Below are positions 1-8,728 of a stretch of DNA of 64,000 nucleotides, piece after piece. A program made the position numbers and the translations under genes. The first letter of the stretch is position 1, and each line of letters begins with the position of its first letter. Source of the DNA: Desulfatitalea alkaliphila (GTDB lineage Bacteria > Desulfobacterota > Desulfobacteria > Desulfobacterales > Desulfosarcinaceae). The notes under the pieces were generated by a model that did not search any database, had not been told where the DNA came from, and worked only from the letters and a program-made list of their open reading frames with translations. The DNA is taken from NCBI RefSeq assembly GCF_022968795.1, contig NZ_JALJRB010000003.1:62001-126000 (forward strand), read 5' to 3'.

Positions 1-411
1 CGCCACCCCCCGGAACAGATCCCCGGTGGCCGGCATGTAAAACATCCCCAGCACCGGCCAGTGGTTTTCGTACAAGGCAAGGGACATGCCCCAGATGGGG
101 ATGCCGGTCTGGAAATTGTCCACCCCGTCCAACGGATCGAAAATCCACAGATAGCGTTTGCCCTCGTGGCTGTAGCCTTCGTCCACGATGTCCTGACCGA
201 AGATTTGGTGACCCGCGAAACGATCCACAACGCAATCCTGAAAGGCCCCGGCAAGTTGCAATTCGGCCTGCGTGACCAAATCCTGGTCGAAGGGGGGCCG
301 TTTGCGTCCCTTGCCGTAAAACCGCAAAGCCTGGTCGCCCATGGCCTTGATCGTATTCAGTGCAAAGGTGTTCAATTCCTCGATGTCCGGCACGGGGGCT
401 GAAGGTGCCAT
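1..411 (-). CDS. Inositol monophosphatase family protein (3' end beyond window)
   Basis: The reverse strand from the ATG at 411 reads open to the window edge. It contains WIFDPLDGVDNF, the metal-binding signature of the inositol monophosphatase / FBPase / CysQ superfamily, and then a GIPIWGMSLAL segment typical of the fold. The family removes phosphate from small sugar or nucleotide phosphates using Mg2+. The usual GEE metal-ligand motif is replaced here by GQD (in FGQDIVDEG), so activity or substrate may be unusual. About 137 residues are visible; the C-terminal half is missing because of the edge. Family assignment is firm; substrate is unknown. Confidence 0.85.
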   Translation of the reverse strand, partial: MAPSAPVPDIEELNTFALNTIKAMGDQALRFYGKGRKRPPFDQDLVTQAELQLAGAFQDCVVDRFAGHQIFGQDIVDEGYSHEGKRYLWIFDPLDGVDNFQTGIPIWGMSLALYENHWPVLGMFYMPATGDLFRGVA

Positions 412-596
412 GAATCCTCCCTGTTATGTGGGTGATGGGGACGGGAACAACAAAAAAGGACGGGCAGCAAACAAAGGCAAAAATGGGGCGGCGTATACAC
501 GGATAGCCCATGGGCGCGAATGGGAACGAGCATGCGCCCGTGGGCTTTCATGGGTGTTCATAAACGGCAAAAGCGGCCGAGGAATGGGCGAGCCCC

Positions 597-782
597 CTAT
601 TTCCTGGTGGACGCATAACCATCGGCGTACCATCCACCCCCTTTGAGCTCGAAGGTGCAGGTACTCATGATTTTTTTCGCCTTTTTGCCCTTGCAGACAG
701 GGCATGGATGGTTTTCGGTGCCCATGGGCACCAAATCTTCGAAAACGTGACCGCATTTGCACTCGAATTCATATACCGGCAT
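597..782 (-). CDS. FmdB-family zinc ribbon protein
   Basis: This 61-residue protein starts MPVYEFECKCGHVFE and has two Cys pairs (C-K-C and CPVC) that form a zinc ribbon, as in the FmdB / CxxC_CxxC_SSSS regulatory family. A Gly-rich tail with KGGGWYADGY is also typical. The ATG at 782 is preceded by AGGAG at a good distance. The molecular role of these small proteins is not settled; FmdB was named from a putative regulator of formamidase. It stands alone, in the same direction as the phosphatase gene. Confidence 0.85.
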   Translation of the reverse strand: MPVYEFECKCGHVFEDLVPMGTENHPCPVCKGKKAKKIMSTCTFELKGGGWYADGYASTRK

Positions 783-1350
783 GATCGGATACTCCTGAAA
801 TAGATCAATAAGTTGGCGCTTACAGCTGCGCTAATTTAGAGCGTGACGGGCCGTCTGTCAACATCAATTCGGTCCGACAATCGCTCTGTCGCCCACATTT
901 GATTTCCGACACCGCCGATGCATCGGTGGTGAAGCCGTTTATTAAGCGCGCCCTCCTGTATCCCCGGCGCCAAAGGGGACGTCGACCCGGCCTCCCTGCG
1001 ATGGCAACCACTGTGCAAAACCGCAGCATACGATAATACATATATGTAATTTTTAATAGATCGTGTTCCATTTCCGTGATTTTTTCCTTCGCGCCTTCTT
1101 TTCCGCGCCTGCACACCCCTGGAACACTGCCGCTGCCACCCGGTATGGGGCTCAAGTTTTTGCTTTTCGGACAAGGTCACCGATACCCCGCCGAGCCCCC
1201 GGCCCTGATCCGTCGGTTGCGACGCCACAAATTTGTCCGGAGTGGATGTCACCGGCGCCGGTCCCGCCGGTCGTCAAACAGGGTGCGATTTTTCACTATA
1301 CATTGCAATTTCAGTTGCTTTCCAAAGAGCTACGCCGGGGTACAGACCGT
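783..1350. other. Intergenic region upstream of glnK
   Basis: About 570 bases without a supported gene. The short open frames here have no ribosome binding sites and no recognisable protein sequence. The stretch holds a perfect palindrome at 1037-1048 and ends at the sigma-54 promoter of glnK, so it probably contains the upstream activator sites for that promoter. Confidence 0.6.
1037..1048. promoter_or_regulatory. Palindrome TACATATATGTA, candidate activator or operator site
   Basis: A perfect 12-bp palindrome about 310 bp upstream of the glnK sigma-54 promoter. Eleven of the same 12 bases recur at 15126-15136, upstream of the gmaS sigma-54 promoter. Being upstream of both sigma-54 promoters suggests a shared regulator site, but this is inference; AT-rich palindromes also arise by chance. 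Confidence 0.35.
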
Positions 1351-1366
1351 TGGCACAGCCGTTGCT
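1351..1366 (+). promoter_or_regulatory. Sigma-54 promoter of glnK-amt
   Basis: TGGCACAGCCGTTGCT matches the -24/-12 consensus TGGCAC-N5-TTGCW exactly, with GG and GC ten bases apart. It lies 57 bases before the glnK start. Sigma-54 control of a PII protein and an ammonium transporter is the standard nitrogen-limitation arrangement, normally with an NtrC-type activator. Confidence 0.9.
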
Positions 1367-1422
1367 TTCTTGGCAGGAAACTTTATTGCCTAATGAACAA
1401 ACATATTTAAGGAGCGTGGGAG

Positions 1423-1761
1423 ATGAAAAAAATCGAAGCCATTATCAAACCCTTCAAGATCGAGGAGATCAAGAACGCCCTCGACGCCATCGGCGTCAAG
1501 GGCATGACCATCAATGAGGTCAGAGGTTATGGCCGCCAGAGAGGCCATAAGGAAATCTACCGCGGGACGGAATACAATGTGGAATTCATCCCCAAAGTCA
1601 AAATCGACCTCGTTGTTGAAGACGCCATGCTGGAGCGGACGCTGGAGACGATCACCGAGGTGGCCCGCACCGGCAAGGTGGGCGACGGCAAGCTGTTCGT
1701 CCTGCCCATCGAAAACGCCGTGCGTGTCCGCACAGGGGAATCCGGGCCGAGCGCCCTCTAA
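1423..1761 (+). CDS. glnK: Nitrogen regulatory protein PII
   Basis: This 112-residue protein has the full PII length. It carries the T-loop with Tyr51 in RGTEYNVEF, the residue uridylylated in many bacteria, and the C-terminal signature TGKVGDGKLFVLPIE that binds ATP and 2-oxoglutarate. PII proteins sense carbon/nitrogen status and block ammonium transporters or tune nitrogen enzymes. It sits directly before amt and behind a sigma-54 promoter, so GlnK is the best name. Start ATG follows GGAGCGTGGGAG. Confidence 0.95.
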   Translation: MKKIEAIIKPFKIEEIKNALDAIGVKGMTINEVRGYGRQRGHKEIYRGTEYNVEFIPKVKIDLVVEDAMLERTLETITEVARTGKVGDGKLFVLPIENAVRVRTGESGPSAL

Positions 1762-1823
1762 CCGACGGTGTTCGCCCATGGACACCATGCTGATGACCAC
1801 TGGTCGCACAAAGGAGATGAGCT

Positions 1824-3341
1824 GTGAAGATGCGTTGGAAAGCCTTGCATGAATCGTTACACGGGTTCGGCGCCCCTTGTCTTTTACTGTTTTGCGTGAT
1901 CCTCGCCCTGGCCGGGCCGGCCATGGCCGCCGATCCGGCCCTGGAAAAAGCCCTTGAATCCATGGACCCGTCGCTGTTGCGCGGCAAGACCCAGGCGCAG
2001 ATCCGCGCCGAATTGCCGCTTTCGGCCGCCTACCGGGACGAGACTTCGCCCCTGGAAGAGGAGATCGAAGTGCTGGTGGACGGCGAGGTGCGCGCCGTCT
2101 CCATCGTGCGCTACCTGTCGGACCTGGAAATCATGCAGTATCGCGGCGATGTGCTCTGGACATGCATCGCCGCCTTCCTGGTCTTCTTCATGCAGGCGGG
2201 GTTCGCGCTGCTGGAGGCCGGTTTCACCCGAGCCAAAAACGCAGTGAACATCTGCATGAAGAACATCATGGATTTTTCCATCGGTACCATGGCCTTCCTG
2301 GCCGTGGGCTTTCACCTGATGTTCGCCGGGCCGGAGGTGAACCTGTTCTGGTTGGGCGAGACCACGGCGACCCAGTGGGGTTTCCCGTTCTGGCTGTTCC
2401 AGTGCGTCTTCGCCGCCACCACCGCCACCATCGTCTCCGGCGGCATGGCCGAACGCACCAAGTTTCACAGCTACATCATCTACTCCGTCGTCATTTGCGC
2501 CTTTATCTATCCGACCTTCGGCGGTTGGGCCTGGGGTAGCCTGCTCGATGGCGAGGGTTGGCTGGAAAGCGTTCTGGGGGTCGGCTTCTACGATTTCGCC
2601 GGCTCCACGGTGGTGCACTCCATCGGCGGTTGGCTGGCTCTGGCCGGCACCCTGGTGCTCGGCCCGCGCATCGGCAAATTCGACGCCAAGGGCCGCCCCC
2701 GCGCCATTCCGGGCCACAGCCTGCCCTTCGCGGTGCTCGGCGGGTTCATTCTCTGGCTGGGCTGGTTCGGGTTCAACCCGGGCAGCACCACCACCTTCGA
2801 CGGTATGTTGGCGCGCATCGCCGTGATGACCAACATCGCCGCCGCCGCCGGCGCGTTGGGCGCCGTGGCCACCATCTGGCTGGTGGCCCGCAAACCCGAC
2901 GTGGGCATGACGGTCAATGGCTTTCTGGCCGGACTGGTGGCCATCTGCACCTCCGTGGATGTCGTGGGCCCCACCGGGGCGTTCTGCATCGGTCTGGGCG
3001 GCGGCATCCTGGTGGTGTTGAGCGTCCTCTTCCTGGAGCGGGTGTTCAAAATCGACGACCCGGTGGGCGCCATCAGCGTGCACGGCGTTTGCGGGGCCTG
3101 GGGCACCATGGCCTACGCCTTCTTCGGCGTGGAGTCCTTCAGCCTCACCGTTCTGGCCGCCCAGGCCATCGGCGTGGCAACGGGCTTTGCCTGGGCCTTC
3201 GGCACCGGCATGGCACTGTTCCTGGGCATCAAGTACACCATCGGCCTGCGGGTCTCCGCGGAAGAAGAGGTCGCCGGCCTGGACATCCTGGAGCACGGCA
3301 ACGAGGCCTACAGCGGATTCCAGATCGATCCCCACGCTTAA
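1824..3341 (+). CDS. amt: Ammonium transporter Amt with periplasmic N-terminal extension
   Basis: A 505-residue Amt/MEP/Rh-family channel. The GTG start at 1824 follows AAGGAGATGAGCT. Residues 1-36 look like a signal peptide ending AMA, then about 60 hydrophilic residues precede the first core helix. Such an N-terminal extension is seen in a subset of Amt proteins. The core has the expected run of membrane segments and family motifs such as the AKNAVNICMKN region and the FNPGS segment. Ammonium uptake would be gated by the adjacent GlnK. The neighbouring methylamine genes suggest methylammonium, a known Amt substrate analogue, could enter by the same route. Confidence 0.95.
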   Translation: MKMRWKALHESLHGFGAPCLLLFCVILALAGPAMAADPALEKALESMDPSLLRGKTQAQIRAELPLSAAYRDETSPLEEEIEVLVDGEVRAVSIVRYLSDLEIMQYRGDVLWTCIAAFLVFFMQAGFALLEAGFTRAKNAVNICMKNIMDFSIGTMAFLAVGFHLMFAGPEVNLFWLGETTATQWGFPFWLFQCVFAATTATIVSGGMAERTKFHSYIIYSVVICAFIYPTFGGWAWGSLLDGEGWLESVLGVGFYDFAGSTVVHSIGGWLALAGTLVLGPRIGKFDAKGRPRAIPGHSLPFAVLGGFILWLGWFGFNPGSTTTFDGMLARIAVMTNIAAAAGALGAVATIWLVARKPDVGMTVNGFLAGLVAICTSVDVVGPTGAFCIGLGGGILVVLSVLFLERVFKIDDPVGAISVHGVCGAWGTMAYAFFGVESFSLTVLAAQAIGVATGFAWAFGTGMALFLGIKYTIGLRVSAEEEVAGLDILEHGNEAYSGFQIDPHA

Positions 3342-3360
3342 GGCCTGATCCATGCGACAT

Positions 3361-3402
3361 GCCGGGCGCCGCAGGGCGCCCGGCACCCGGCCTTGTTTTT
3401 TT
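3361..3402 (+). terminator. Rho-independent terminator after amt
   Basis: A perfect 10-bp stem, GCCGGGCGCC at 3361-3370 with GGCGCCCGGC at 3375-3384, has a 4-base loop. A T-run follows at 3396-3402. It separates glnK-amt from the methylglutamate dehydrogenase genes, although the gap of about 12 bases before the T-run is longer than usual. Confidence 0.7.
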
Positions 3403-3505
3403 GCCGGGGGTGGCAGATTTCTGTTGACTTGTGTTTCTTTTAATGAAATTTAGTTTCCCAGTATGCACTTTTATCGACTTTAATGGCTCCCGGGGTGAGG
3501 CACCC

Positions 3506-4735
3506 ATGTTGAAACGAAGCACACAACCCAAACGGCTATGGCGCAGCGCGCCGCTGAAACCGGCCTACGACGCCGTGGTGATCGGCGGCGGACTGCACGG
3601 CCTGGCGGCCGCCTATTTCCTGGCCAGCCGCCACGGCATGCAGGATGTGGCCGTCATCGAGAAACGCTACATCGGCTACGGCGGCGCCGGTCGCAACACG
3701 GCCATCGTGCGGGCCAACCAGCGGACATCGGAAAACGTTCCGCTGTACAAGGAGGCCCTGGACATGTGGCCCCGGTTGACCCGCGAACTGGATTTCAACC
3801 TGATGTTCTACAACTGCGGCAACCTCAACCTGGCCCACAGTGAAGCGGCCCTCAAGGCGATGCGCCTGCAAACGGCCACGGCCCAGTTTCACGGCGTGGA
3901 CAGCCGGCTGTTGACGCCGGCGGAGTGCAAGGCGCTGATTCCGGCCCTGGACATCACCGATCGCCCCAAATATCCCATCTTCGGCGGCATGTTTCATCCG
4001 CCGGGGGGCATCGTGCGCCACGACGCGGTGGTCTGGGGTCTGGCCAAGGGCGCCTCGGCGCGGGGCGTGCACATCCACCAGGACACGGCGGTGACCGGCA
4101 TCGAAGTGCAACGGGGCAAGGTCGCCGCCGTGCAAACCAGCCGGGGCCGCATCGCCACCCCGCGGGTGCTCAATGCCGCCGGCGCCTATGCCGCCGCCCT
4201 GGCCGATCACTTGCTGGACATCCGGCTGCCCATCAGCGTGCTGACCATCCAGGCCATGGTCACCCAGCCGCTCAAACCGCTGCTGGACCACGTGATCTCC
4301 TCCGGCGGCTATCACATCTACGCCAATCAGACCCTCAAGGGCGAGATCGCCACCGGCGCCCACATGGACCGCTGGCCCAACTACACCACAGGCACCTCGG
4401 CCTACTACATCAAGCACCAGGCCGAAGCGTTGACCGATCTGCTGCCCTGCCTGCAGGGGGTCAAGTTCATGCGCACCTGGGCGGGCCTGGCGGACATGAC
4501 GCCGGACATGGCGCCCATCATGAGCGGTAACGACCCCGTGCAGGGCTACTACCAGGATTGCGGCTGGGGCTACTTCGGCTTCAAATCCTGTGCGGCGGCC
4601 GGCAAGTACATGGCCCAATACATGACCACTGGCACCTGCCCCGAAATCCTGGCGCCCTTCGATCCGGGGCGCTTCGCCGCCCATCGCCTGATGGGCGAAA
4701 CGGCGGCGCTGGTCAACTACAGCGCGGACAACTGA
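3506..4735 (+). CDS. mgdA: N-methylglutamate dehydrogenase subunit A (SoxB-like beta subunit)
   Basis: A 409-residue FAD-dependent amine oxidoreductase of the sarcosine oxidase beta / DAO family. The dinucleotide fold motif VVIGGGLHGLAAAYFLA begins near residue 24, and the C-terminal GWGYFGFKSCAAAGKY closes the FAD site. I chose ATG 3506 because GGGGTGAGG lies just upstream; an earlier in-frame ATG at 3431 has none. The order beta-delta-alpha-gamma over the next genes matches both heterotetrameric sarcosine oxidase and N-methylglutamate dehydrogenase. The nearby mgs and gmaS genes favour N-methylglutamate as substrate, oxidised to glutamate with the methyl group released at the formaldehyde level or to tetrahydrofolate. 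Confidence 0.85.
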   Translation: MLKRSTQPKRLWRSAPLKPAYDAVVIGGGLHGLAAAYFLASRHGMQDVAVIEKRYIGYGGAGRNTAIVRANQRTSENVPLYKEALDMWPRLTRELDFNLMFYNCGNLNLAHSEAALKAMRLQTATAQFHGVDSRLLTPAECKALIPALDITDRPKYPIFGGMFHPPGGIVRHDAVVWGLAKGASARGVHIHQDTAVTGIEVQRGKVAAVQTSRGRIATPRVLNAAGAYAAALADHLLDIRLPISVLTIQAMVTQPLKPLLDHVISSGGYHIYANQTLKGEIATGAHMDRWPNYTTGTSAYYIKHQAEALTDLLPCLQGVKFMRTWAGLADMTPDMAPIMSGNDPVQGYYQDCGWGYFGFKSCAAAGKYMAQYMTTGTCPEILAPFDPGRFAAHRLMGETAALVNYSADN

Positions 4736-4784
4736 CCCGGACCGTGATGGCCGGGCGATGGCAACCAATGGAAAGGGACATGCA

Positions 4785-5042
4785 ATGGCGCTCAACTTGA
4801 ATTGCCCGATCTGCGGACCCCGCAGCGGATACGAGTTCCGTTTCGGGGGCGAGGACAAGGGACCGCGGCCGGCGGAAGAAGGGGCGACGACGGCGTTGTG
4901 GCTGGCCTACGCCCACCTGAACCGCAACGTGGCCGGCGTGCAGCGGGAGTGGTGGTGCCACAAGGATGGCTGCGGCACCTGGTTCCGCGTCTGCCGCGAT
5001 ACCGTCACCAACTGTGAAGTGCCCACGGTGGACACGCTCTAA
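4785..5042 (+). CDS. mgdB: N-methylglutamate dehydrogenase subunit B (SoxD-like delta subunit)
   Basis: A small 85-residue zinc-binding delta subunit. Cys ligands are visible in LNCPICGPR and in WWCHKDGCGTWF, the latter also typical of SoxD. In sarcosine oxidase the delta subunit is structural. ATG 4785 is preferred over 4758 because GAAAGGGACA precedes it and homologues begin with a few residues before CPICG. The gap to mgdC is only 16 bases, so they are co-transcribed. Confidence 0.88.
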   Translation: MALNLNCPICGPRSGYEFRFGGEDKGPRPAEEGATTALWLAYAHLNRNVAGVQREWWCHKDGCGTWFRVCRDTVTNCEVPTVDTL

Positions 5043-5058
5043 AAAAAGGAAACCAACG

Positions 5059-7980
5059 ATGGAACGGCTGAAACATCTACCGACACTGCGCATCGCAGCG
5101 CGTCAACCCATCACGCTGCGATTCAATGGACGCACCCTGGCCGGTTGCGCCGGGGACACAGTGGCGACCCTGCTCTACGGCAGCGGCGAACGCATTTTCG
5201 GCCGCAGCCTCAAATACCACCGCCCCCGGGGCCTGTACAGCCTGGACGGCGAATGCAGCAACGCCATGATGACCATCGACGGCATGCCCAATCTCAACGC
5301 GGAACTGACCCCGGCGCGCGAAGGCATGCGGGTGGAACCCCAAAATGTGATGGGCTCCCTCAAATGGGACCTGCTGGGGGGGCTGGATCACCTGGCCTTC
5401 GCCATGCCGGCCGGCTTTTTCTATAAGACCCTGCACAAGCCGTCGTGGTTGTGGCCTCGGGCCGTCAAGGGAATCCGCCGGGCGGCCGGCCTGGGCGTCC
5501 TGCACCCCGAGGCGCGCTTCGATCAGCGCTGCGATGCGATCTATCCCAATGTCGATGTGTGCGTGGTGGGCGGGGGCCCGGCGGGCCTGAGCGCGGCCCT
5601 GGCCGCCGCTGAGGAGGGCCTGCGGGTCGCCCTGCTGGAGGCCCGGCCGCGCCTGGGCGGCTTTTGCGACTACCGGGTGCGCGCCGACGCGCAAGGCAAG
5701 CCCCTGCATCAATGGGCGGCGGCGTTGGCCGATCAAGTGCGCGCGCGGGACAACATCCGGGTGTTCACGGACGCGCCGGTGGTGGGTGCCTACCCCGACG
5801 GACGGGTGGCGGCCTTTCAGCGGGGCGGCCCCGAAGATGCTTTCGACCTGCGCTATATCGAAATCACCGCGGCCGGCGCGGTGGTCGCCACCGGTTGTAT
5901 CGAACGGCCGCTGCTGTTCGCCCACAACGACCGGCCGGGTGTGATGCAGATGGGCTGCGCCCACCGCCTGCTGCACACCTACGGTATCCGGCCGGCCGCC
6001 GATGCGGTGTTCAGCGTGGCCCACGACCTGGGCCTGGAGGCGGCCATCGACCTGCATGACCAGGGCGTGACGGTCCATTGCGTGGCCGATGCGCGCACGG
6101 ACGGCCAGGATCCTTTGTTGATCGCGGCGCTGGAGCAGCGCGGCATCCCGCTGCGGCGGGGGTGGGTGGCCCACACAGCCCACGGCCGGTCACGGTTGCG
6201 GGCGGTCACCCTCGGAACCCCGGCGGGCACCTTCCGCCAACGCATCGCCTGCGAGTTGCTGGTGGCCTCCGCCGGGTTGACGCCCTTGACCGGCCTGGTC
6301 ACCATGGCCGGGGGCCAGGTGAAATACGACCCTCGGACGGGCTTCTTCCTGCCCGTCCGGCTGCCGCCCAACATGCAGGCCTGCGGTCGCTTGCGGGGGC
6401 TGCACGACCCCGCCGCCCTGGCCGCCGACGGCACCCTGGCGGGGCTGCGGGCCGCCGAGGGCCTCGGCTGCCGGCCGCAGCGCAAGATCGCCGCGGCCGA
6501 GGCGGCTCTGGCCGCCGCGCCCGGAGCGCCCCGCGGCAGCAAATGGCTGGCCGCGCCGGGCAAAGGGGCCAAGACCTTCATTTGCTTCGACGAGGATGGC
6601 ACCCTCAAGCATCTTCATCAGGCCATGGCCCAGGGCTTCGACGTGCCCGAACTGATCAAGCGCTTCACCGCCATCGGCACCGGACCGGGCCAGGGGGGGA
6701 TTCCCGGCCACAACCTGCCGCTGCTGGTGGCGGCCGGCCAGGCGTCGCCGGCAAGCGACCCCATGCCCACCACGGTGCGCCCGCCCCTGGTGGCGGCCCC
6801 CATCGCGGCCTATGCGGGCGGCCGCCACGACATGGCCAAACGCACCCCCATGCATGACGCCCAGGTGGCCGCCGGCGGCCGCATGGAGCGGGTGGGCGAG
6901 TGGTTCCGGGCCCGACGGTTCGGTACCGATCCCGGCGCCGCGGCGGAAATCATGGCCGTGCGCACCAACGTGGGCCTGCTGGATGCCTCCACCCTGGGCA
7001 AATTCCGCGTTTTCGGCCCCGACGCGCTCAAGGCGCTGCAACGGGTGTACGTGGGCGACATGGCCCGCACCCGGCCCTTCCGGACCACCTACGCGGCCAT
7101 GTGCAACGAGGACGGGTGCGTGATCGACGACGGCGTGGTGATCCGCACCGGCGACAACGACTTCTACATCACCACCTCCACCGGGCGTGCCGCTCAAACC
7201 GTGGAGTGGTTCCGCTACCACACCCGCTACGACGGTTGGGACTACCACATCGTCAACCTGACCGATGCCCATGGCGTCATCAACATCGCCGGCCCCAACG
7301 CCCGCAAGGTGCTCGAAGCAATGACCGCCGACGATGTCGCCAACACGGCCTTTCCCTTCGCCGCCTGCCGCGACCTCACCCTGGCCGGCGGCATACCGGC
7401 CAGGGCCATGCGCCTGGGGTTCGTGGGCGAGCTTTCCTACGAACTGCATGTGCCGGCCTCCTGCATGGAAACGGCCTGGCGCATGGCCGAGGCGGCGGGC
7501 GCACCTTTCGGGATCGCCCCTTTCGGCCTGGAGGCCCAGAACACCCTGCGCATGGAAAAGGGCCACGTGATCCTGGGATCGGAGTCCGAGCAGCGTACCG
7601 TGCTGCACGATCTGGGCCTGGGTTTTCTGTGGTGCCGCACCAAACCGGAAGCGAAAACCGTGGGCGCCCTGGCCTTGCGCGACACGGCGGATCAGCCGGG
7701 ACGCCTGAAACTGGTGGGCTTCAAAATGGAGACCCCCGGCGACGGCCCCCCGCGGGACGGCAGCCCCGTCGTCAACGGCCGCATTCGCGGCTACGTCTGC
7801 ACGGCGCGGCACAGCCACGCCCTGGGCGAGCCGGTGGGCATGGCCCTGGTGGAGGAGGAATTGGCCCGCGGCGGCACCCGCCTGGGCATCTACGAAGACG
7901 GGTGCGGCGGCCGGCTGCGCTACGGCACCGTGGCGCCCATGCCCTTTTACGATCCCGAAGGGACGCGCATGCGGATCTGA
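5059..7980 (+). CDS. mgdC: N-methylglutamate dehydrogenase subunit C (SoxA-like alpha subunit)
   Basis: A 973-residue alpha subunit with the family's full domain order. First is an N-terminal 2Fe-2S-ferredoxin-like domain (Fer2_4 type, about residues 15-100). A NAD/FAD Rossmann domain with VCVVGGGPAGLSAALAAAE follows near residue 166. The C-terminal aminomethyltransferase (GCV_T) domain starts near residue 620 and is the tetrahydrofolate-binding part. This domain lets the enzyme pass the oxidised methyl group to tetrahydrofolate as methylene-THF. ATG 5059 follows AAAAAAAGGAAACC; the longer frame from 4966 lies inside mgdB. The presence of GCV_T matters for an anaerobe, because the carbon could enter C1 metabolism without free formaldehyde. 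Confidence 0.88.
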   Translation: MERLKHLPTLRIAARQPITLRFNGRTLAGCAGDTVATLLYGSGERIFGRSLKYHRPRGLYSLDGECSNAMMTIDGMPNLNAELTPAREGMRVEPQNVMGSLKWDLLGGLDHLAFAMPAGFFYKTLHKPSWLWPRAVKGIRRAAGLGVLHPEARFDQRCDAIYPNVDVCVVGGGPAGLSAALAAAEEGLRVALLEARPRLGGFCDYRVRADAQGKPLHQWAAALADQVRARDNIRVFTDAPVVGAYPDGRVAAFQRGGPEDAFDLRYIEITAAGAVVATGCIERPLLFAHNDRPGVMQMGCAHRLLHTYGIRPAADAVFSVAHDLGLEAAIDLHDQGVTVHCVADARTDGQDPLLIAALEQRGIPLRRGWVAHTAHGRSRLRAVTLGTPAGTFRQRIACELLVASAGLTPLTGLVTMAGGQVKYDPRTGFFLPVRLPPNMQACGRLRGLHDPAALAADGTLAGLRAAEGLGCRPQRKIAAAEAALAAAPGAPRGSKWLAAPGKGAKTFICFDEDGTLKHLHQAMAQGFDVPELIKRFTAIGTGPGQGGIPGHNLPLLVAAGQASPASDPMPTTVRPPLVAAPIAAYAGGRHDMAKRTPMHDAQVAAGGRMERVGEWFRARRFGTDPGAAAEIMAVRTNVGLLDASTLGKFRVFGPDALKALQRVYVGDMARTRPFRTTYAAMCNEDGCVIDDGVVIRTGDNDFYITTSTGRAAQTVEWFRYHTRYDGWDYHIVNLTDAHGVINIAGPNARKVLEAMTADDVANTAFPFAACRDLTLAGGIPARAMRLGFVGELSYELHVPASCMETAWRMAEAAGAPFGIAPFGLEAQNTLRMEKGHVILGSESEQRTVLHDLGLGFLWCRTKPEAKTVGALALRDTADQPGRLKLVGFKMETPGDGPPRDGSPVVNGRIRGYVCTARHSHALGEPVGMALVEEELARGGTRLGIYEDGCGGRLRYGTVAPMPFYDPEGTRMRI

Positions 7981-8036
7981 ATGTGCCGAGCGTTGCGCGG
8001 ACCCGTTGATTGGAAGCAGGCCAGAAGGAGTTGCAA

Positions 8037-8696
8037 ATGGAAAACCGTATCATGGAACGCAAATCACCCGTGGCGATGCCAACGGCGCCGGAACAGGTGA
8101 CCCGGCGCGGCGACTGGACGGTGGCGCTGCGCTATGGCGGGGAAGGCGCCGGCCCCTGGCTGGTGGACTTGAGCCACGGCGCCAAGTGGGATTTTCAATC
8201 GGCCGCCCTGGAAACACTCACCCCCTGGGGCATGGCCATTCCGGAAAAGCCGGGACAGTGCCGCTTCGCCGGCGGCATGCTGTGCAGCCGGTTGAACCGG
8301 ACCCAGGCGATTGCCTGGCACATCGCCGGTGCGCCGCCGCCCGCGCCCGGCGGGGAGGCCGTCACCGATGTCAGCGACGCGACGATGCTGCTGGCCCTGG
8401 TGGCCGTGGATCCGACGGGCATCCTGGAAAAGGTGACCGCCCTGGATTTCCAGCGCCCGCAAAGGCCCTGGCCCTTCGTATTGCAAGGGCCGGTGGCCCA
8501 TGTGCCCTGCCGCGTGGTCCATCTCGGCCCGGGCGCGGACGGCACCAACGCCCTGCTGATCAATTGCGCCCGCGGCTATGCCCGCGACATGGCCCATGCC
8601 TTGTTGGCGGCGGGCGACGAATTCGGCCTGCGGCCGGCCGGCGAGCAGGCTTGGAACGGATGGGTGGCCGCAATGGAACAATCAGCGGCCGCATGA
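8037..8696 (+). CDS. mgdD: N-methylglutamate dehydrogenase subunit D (SoxG-like gamma subunit)
   Basis: A 219-residue protein at the position of the gamma subunit, with weak but recognisable SoxG features: a folate-binding YgfZ/GCV_T-like fold, the segment LVDLSHGAKWDFQS, and a C-terminal SCARGYARDM-like pattern (here NCARGYARDM). It pairs with the GCV_T domain of the alpha subunit in this family. The ATG at 8037 is preceded by AGAAGGAG, better than the ATG 27 bases earlier. Gamma subunits diverge quickly, so the call rests mainly on gene order. Confidence 0.8.
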   Translation: MENRIMERKSPVAMPTAPEQVTRRGDWTVALRYGGEGAGPWLVDLSHGAKWDFQSAALETLTPWGMAIPEKPGQCRFAGGMLCSRLNRTQAIAWHIAGAPPPAPGGEAVTDVSDATMLLALVAVDPTGILEKVTALDFQRPQRPWPFVLQGPVAHVPCRVVHLGPGADGTNALLINCARGYARDMAHALLAAGDEFGLRPAGEQAWNGWVAAMEQSAAA

Positions 8697-8728
8697 TGCG
8701 GCGGGCGGCGCATTGACGGAAGATGGGA

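Noticed and set aside
3403-3505. Sigma-54 promoter upstream of mgdA (TGGCAG-N5-TGTTG)
   Set aside because: There is no GC at the -12 position with the right spacing; the candidate fails the consensus.
3506-8696. Annotation as heterotetrameric sarcosine oxidase
   Set aside because: Gene order fits, but mgsA, mgsBC and gmaS next to it make N-methylglutamate dehydrogenase the better reading; no glycine-betaine or serine genes are nearby.
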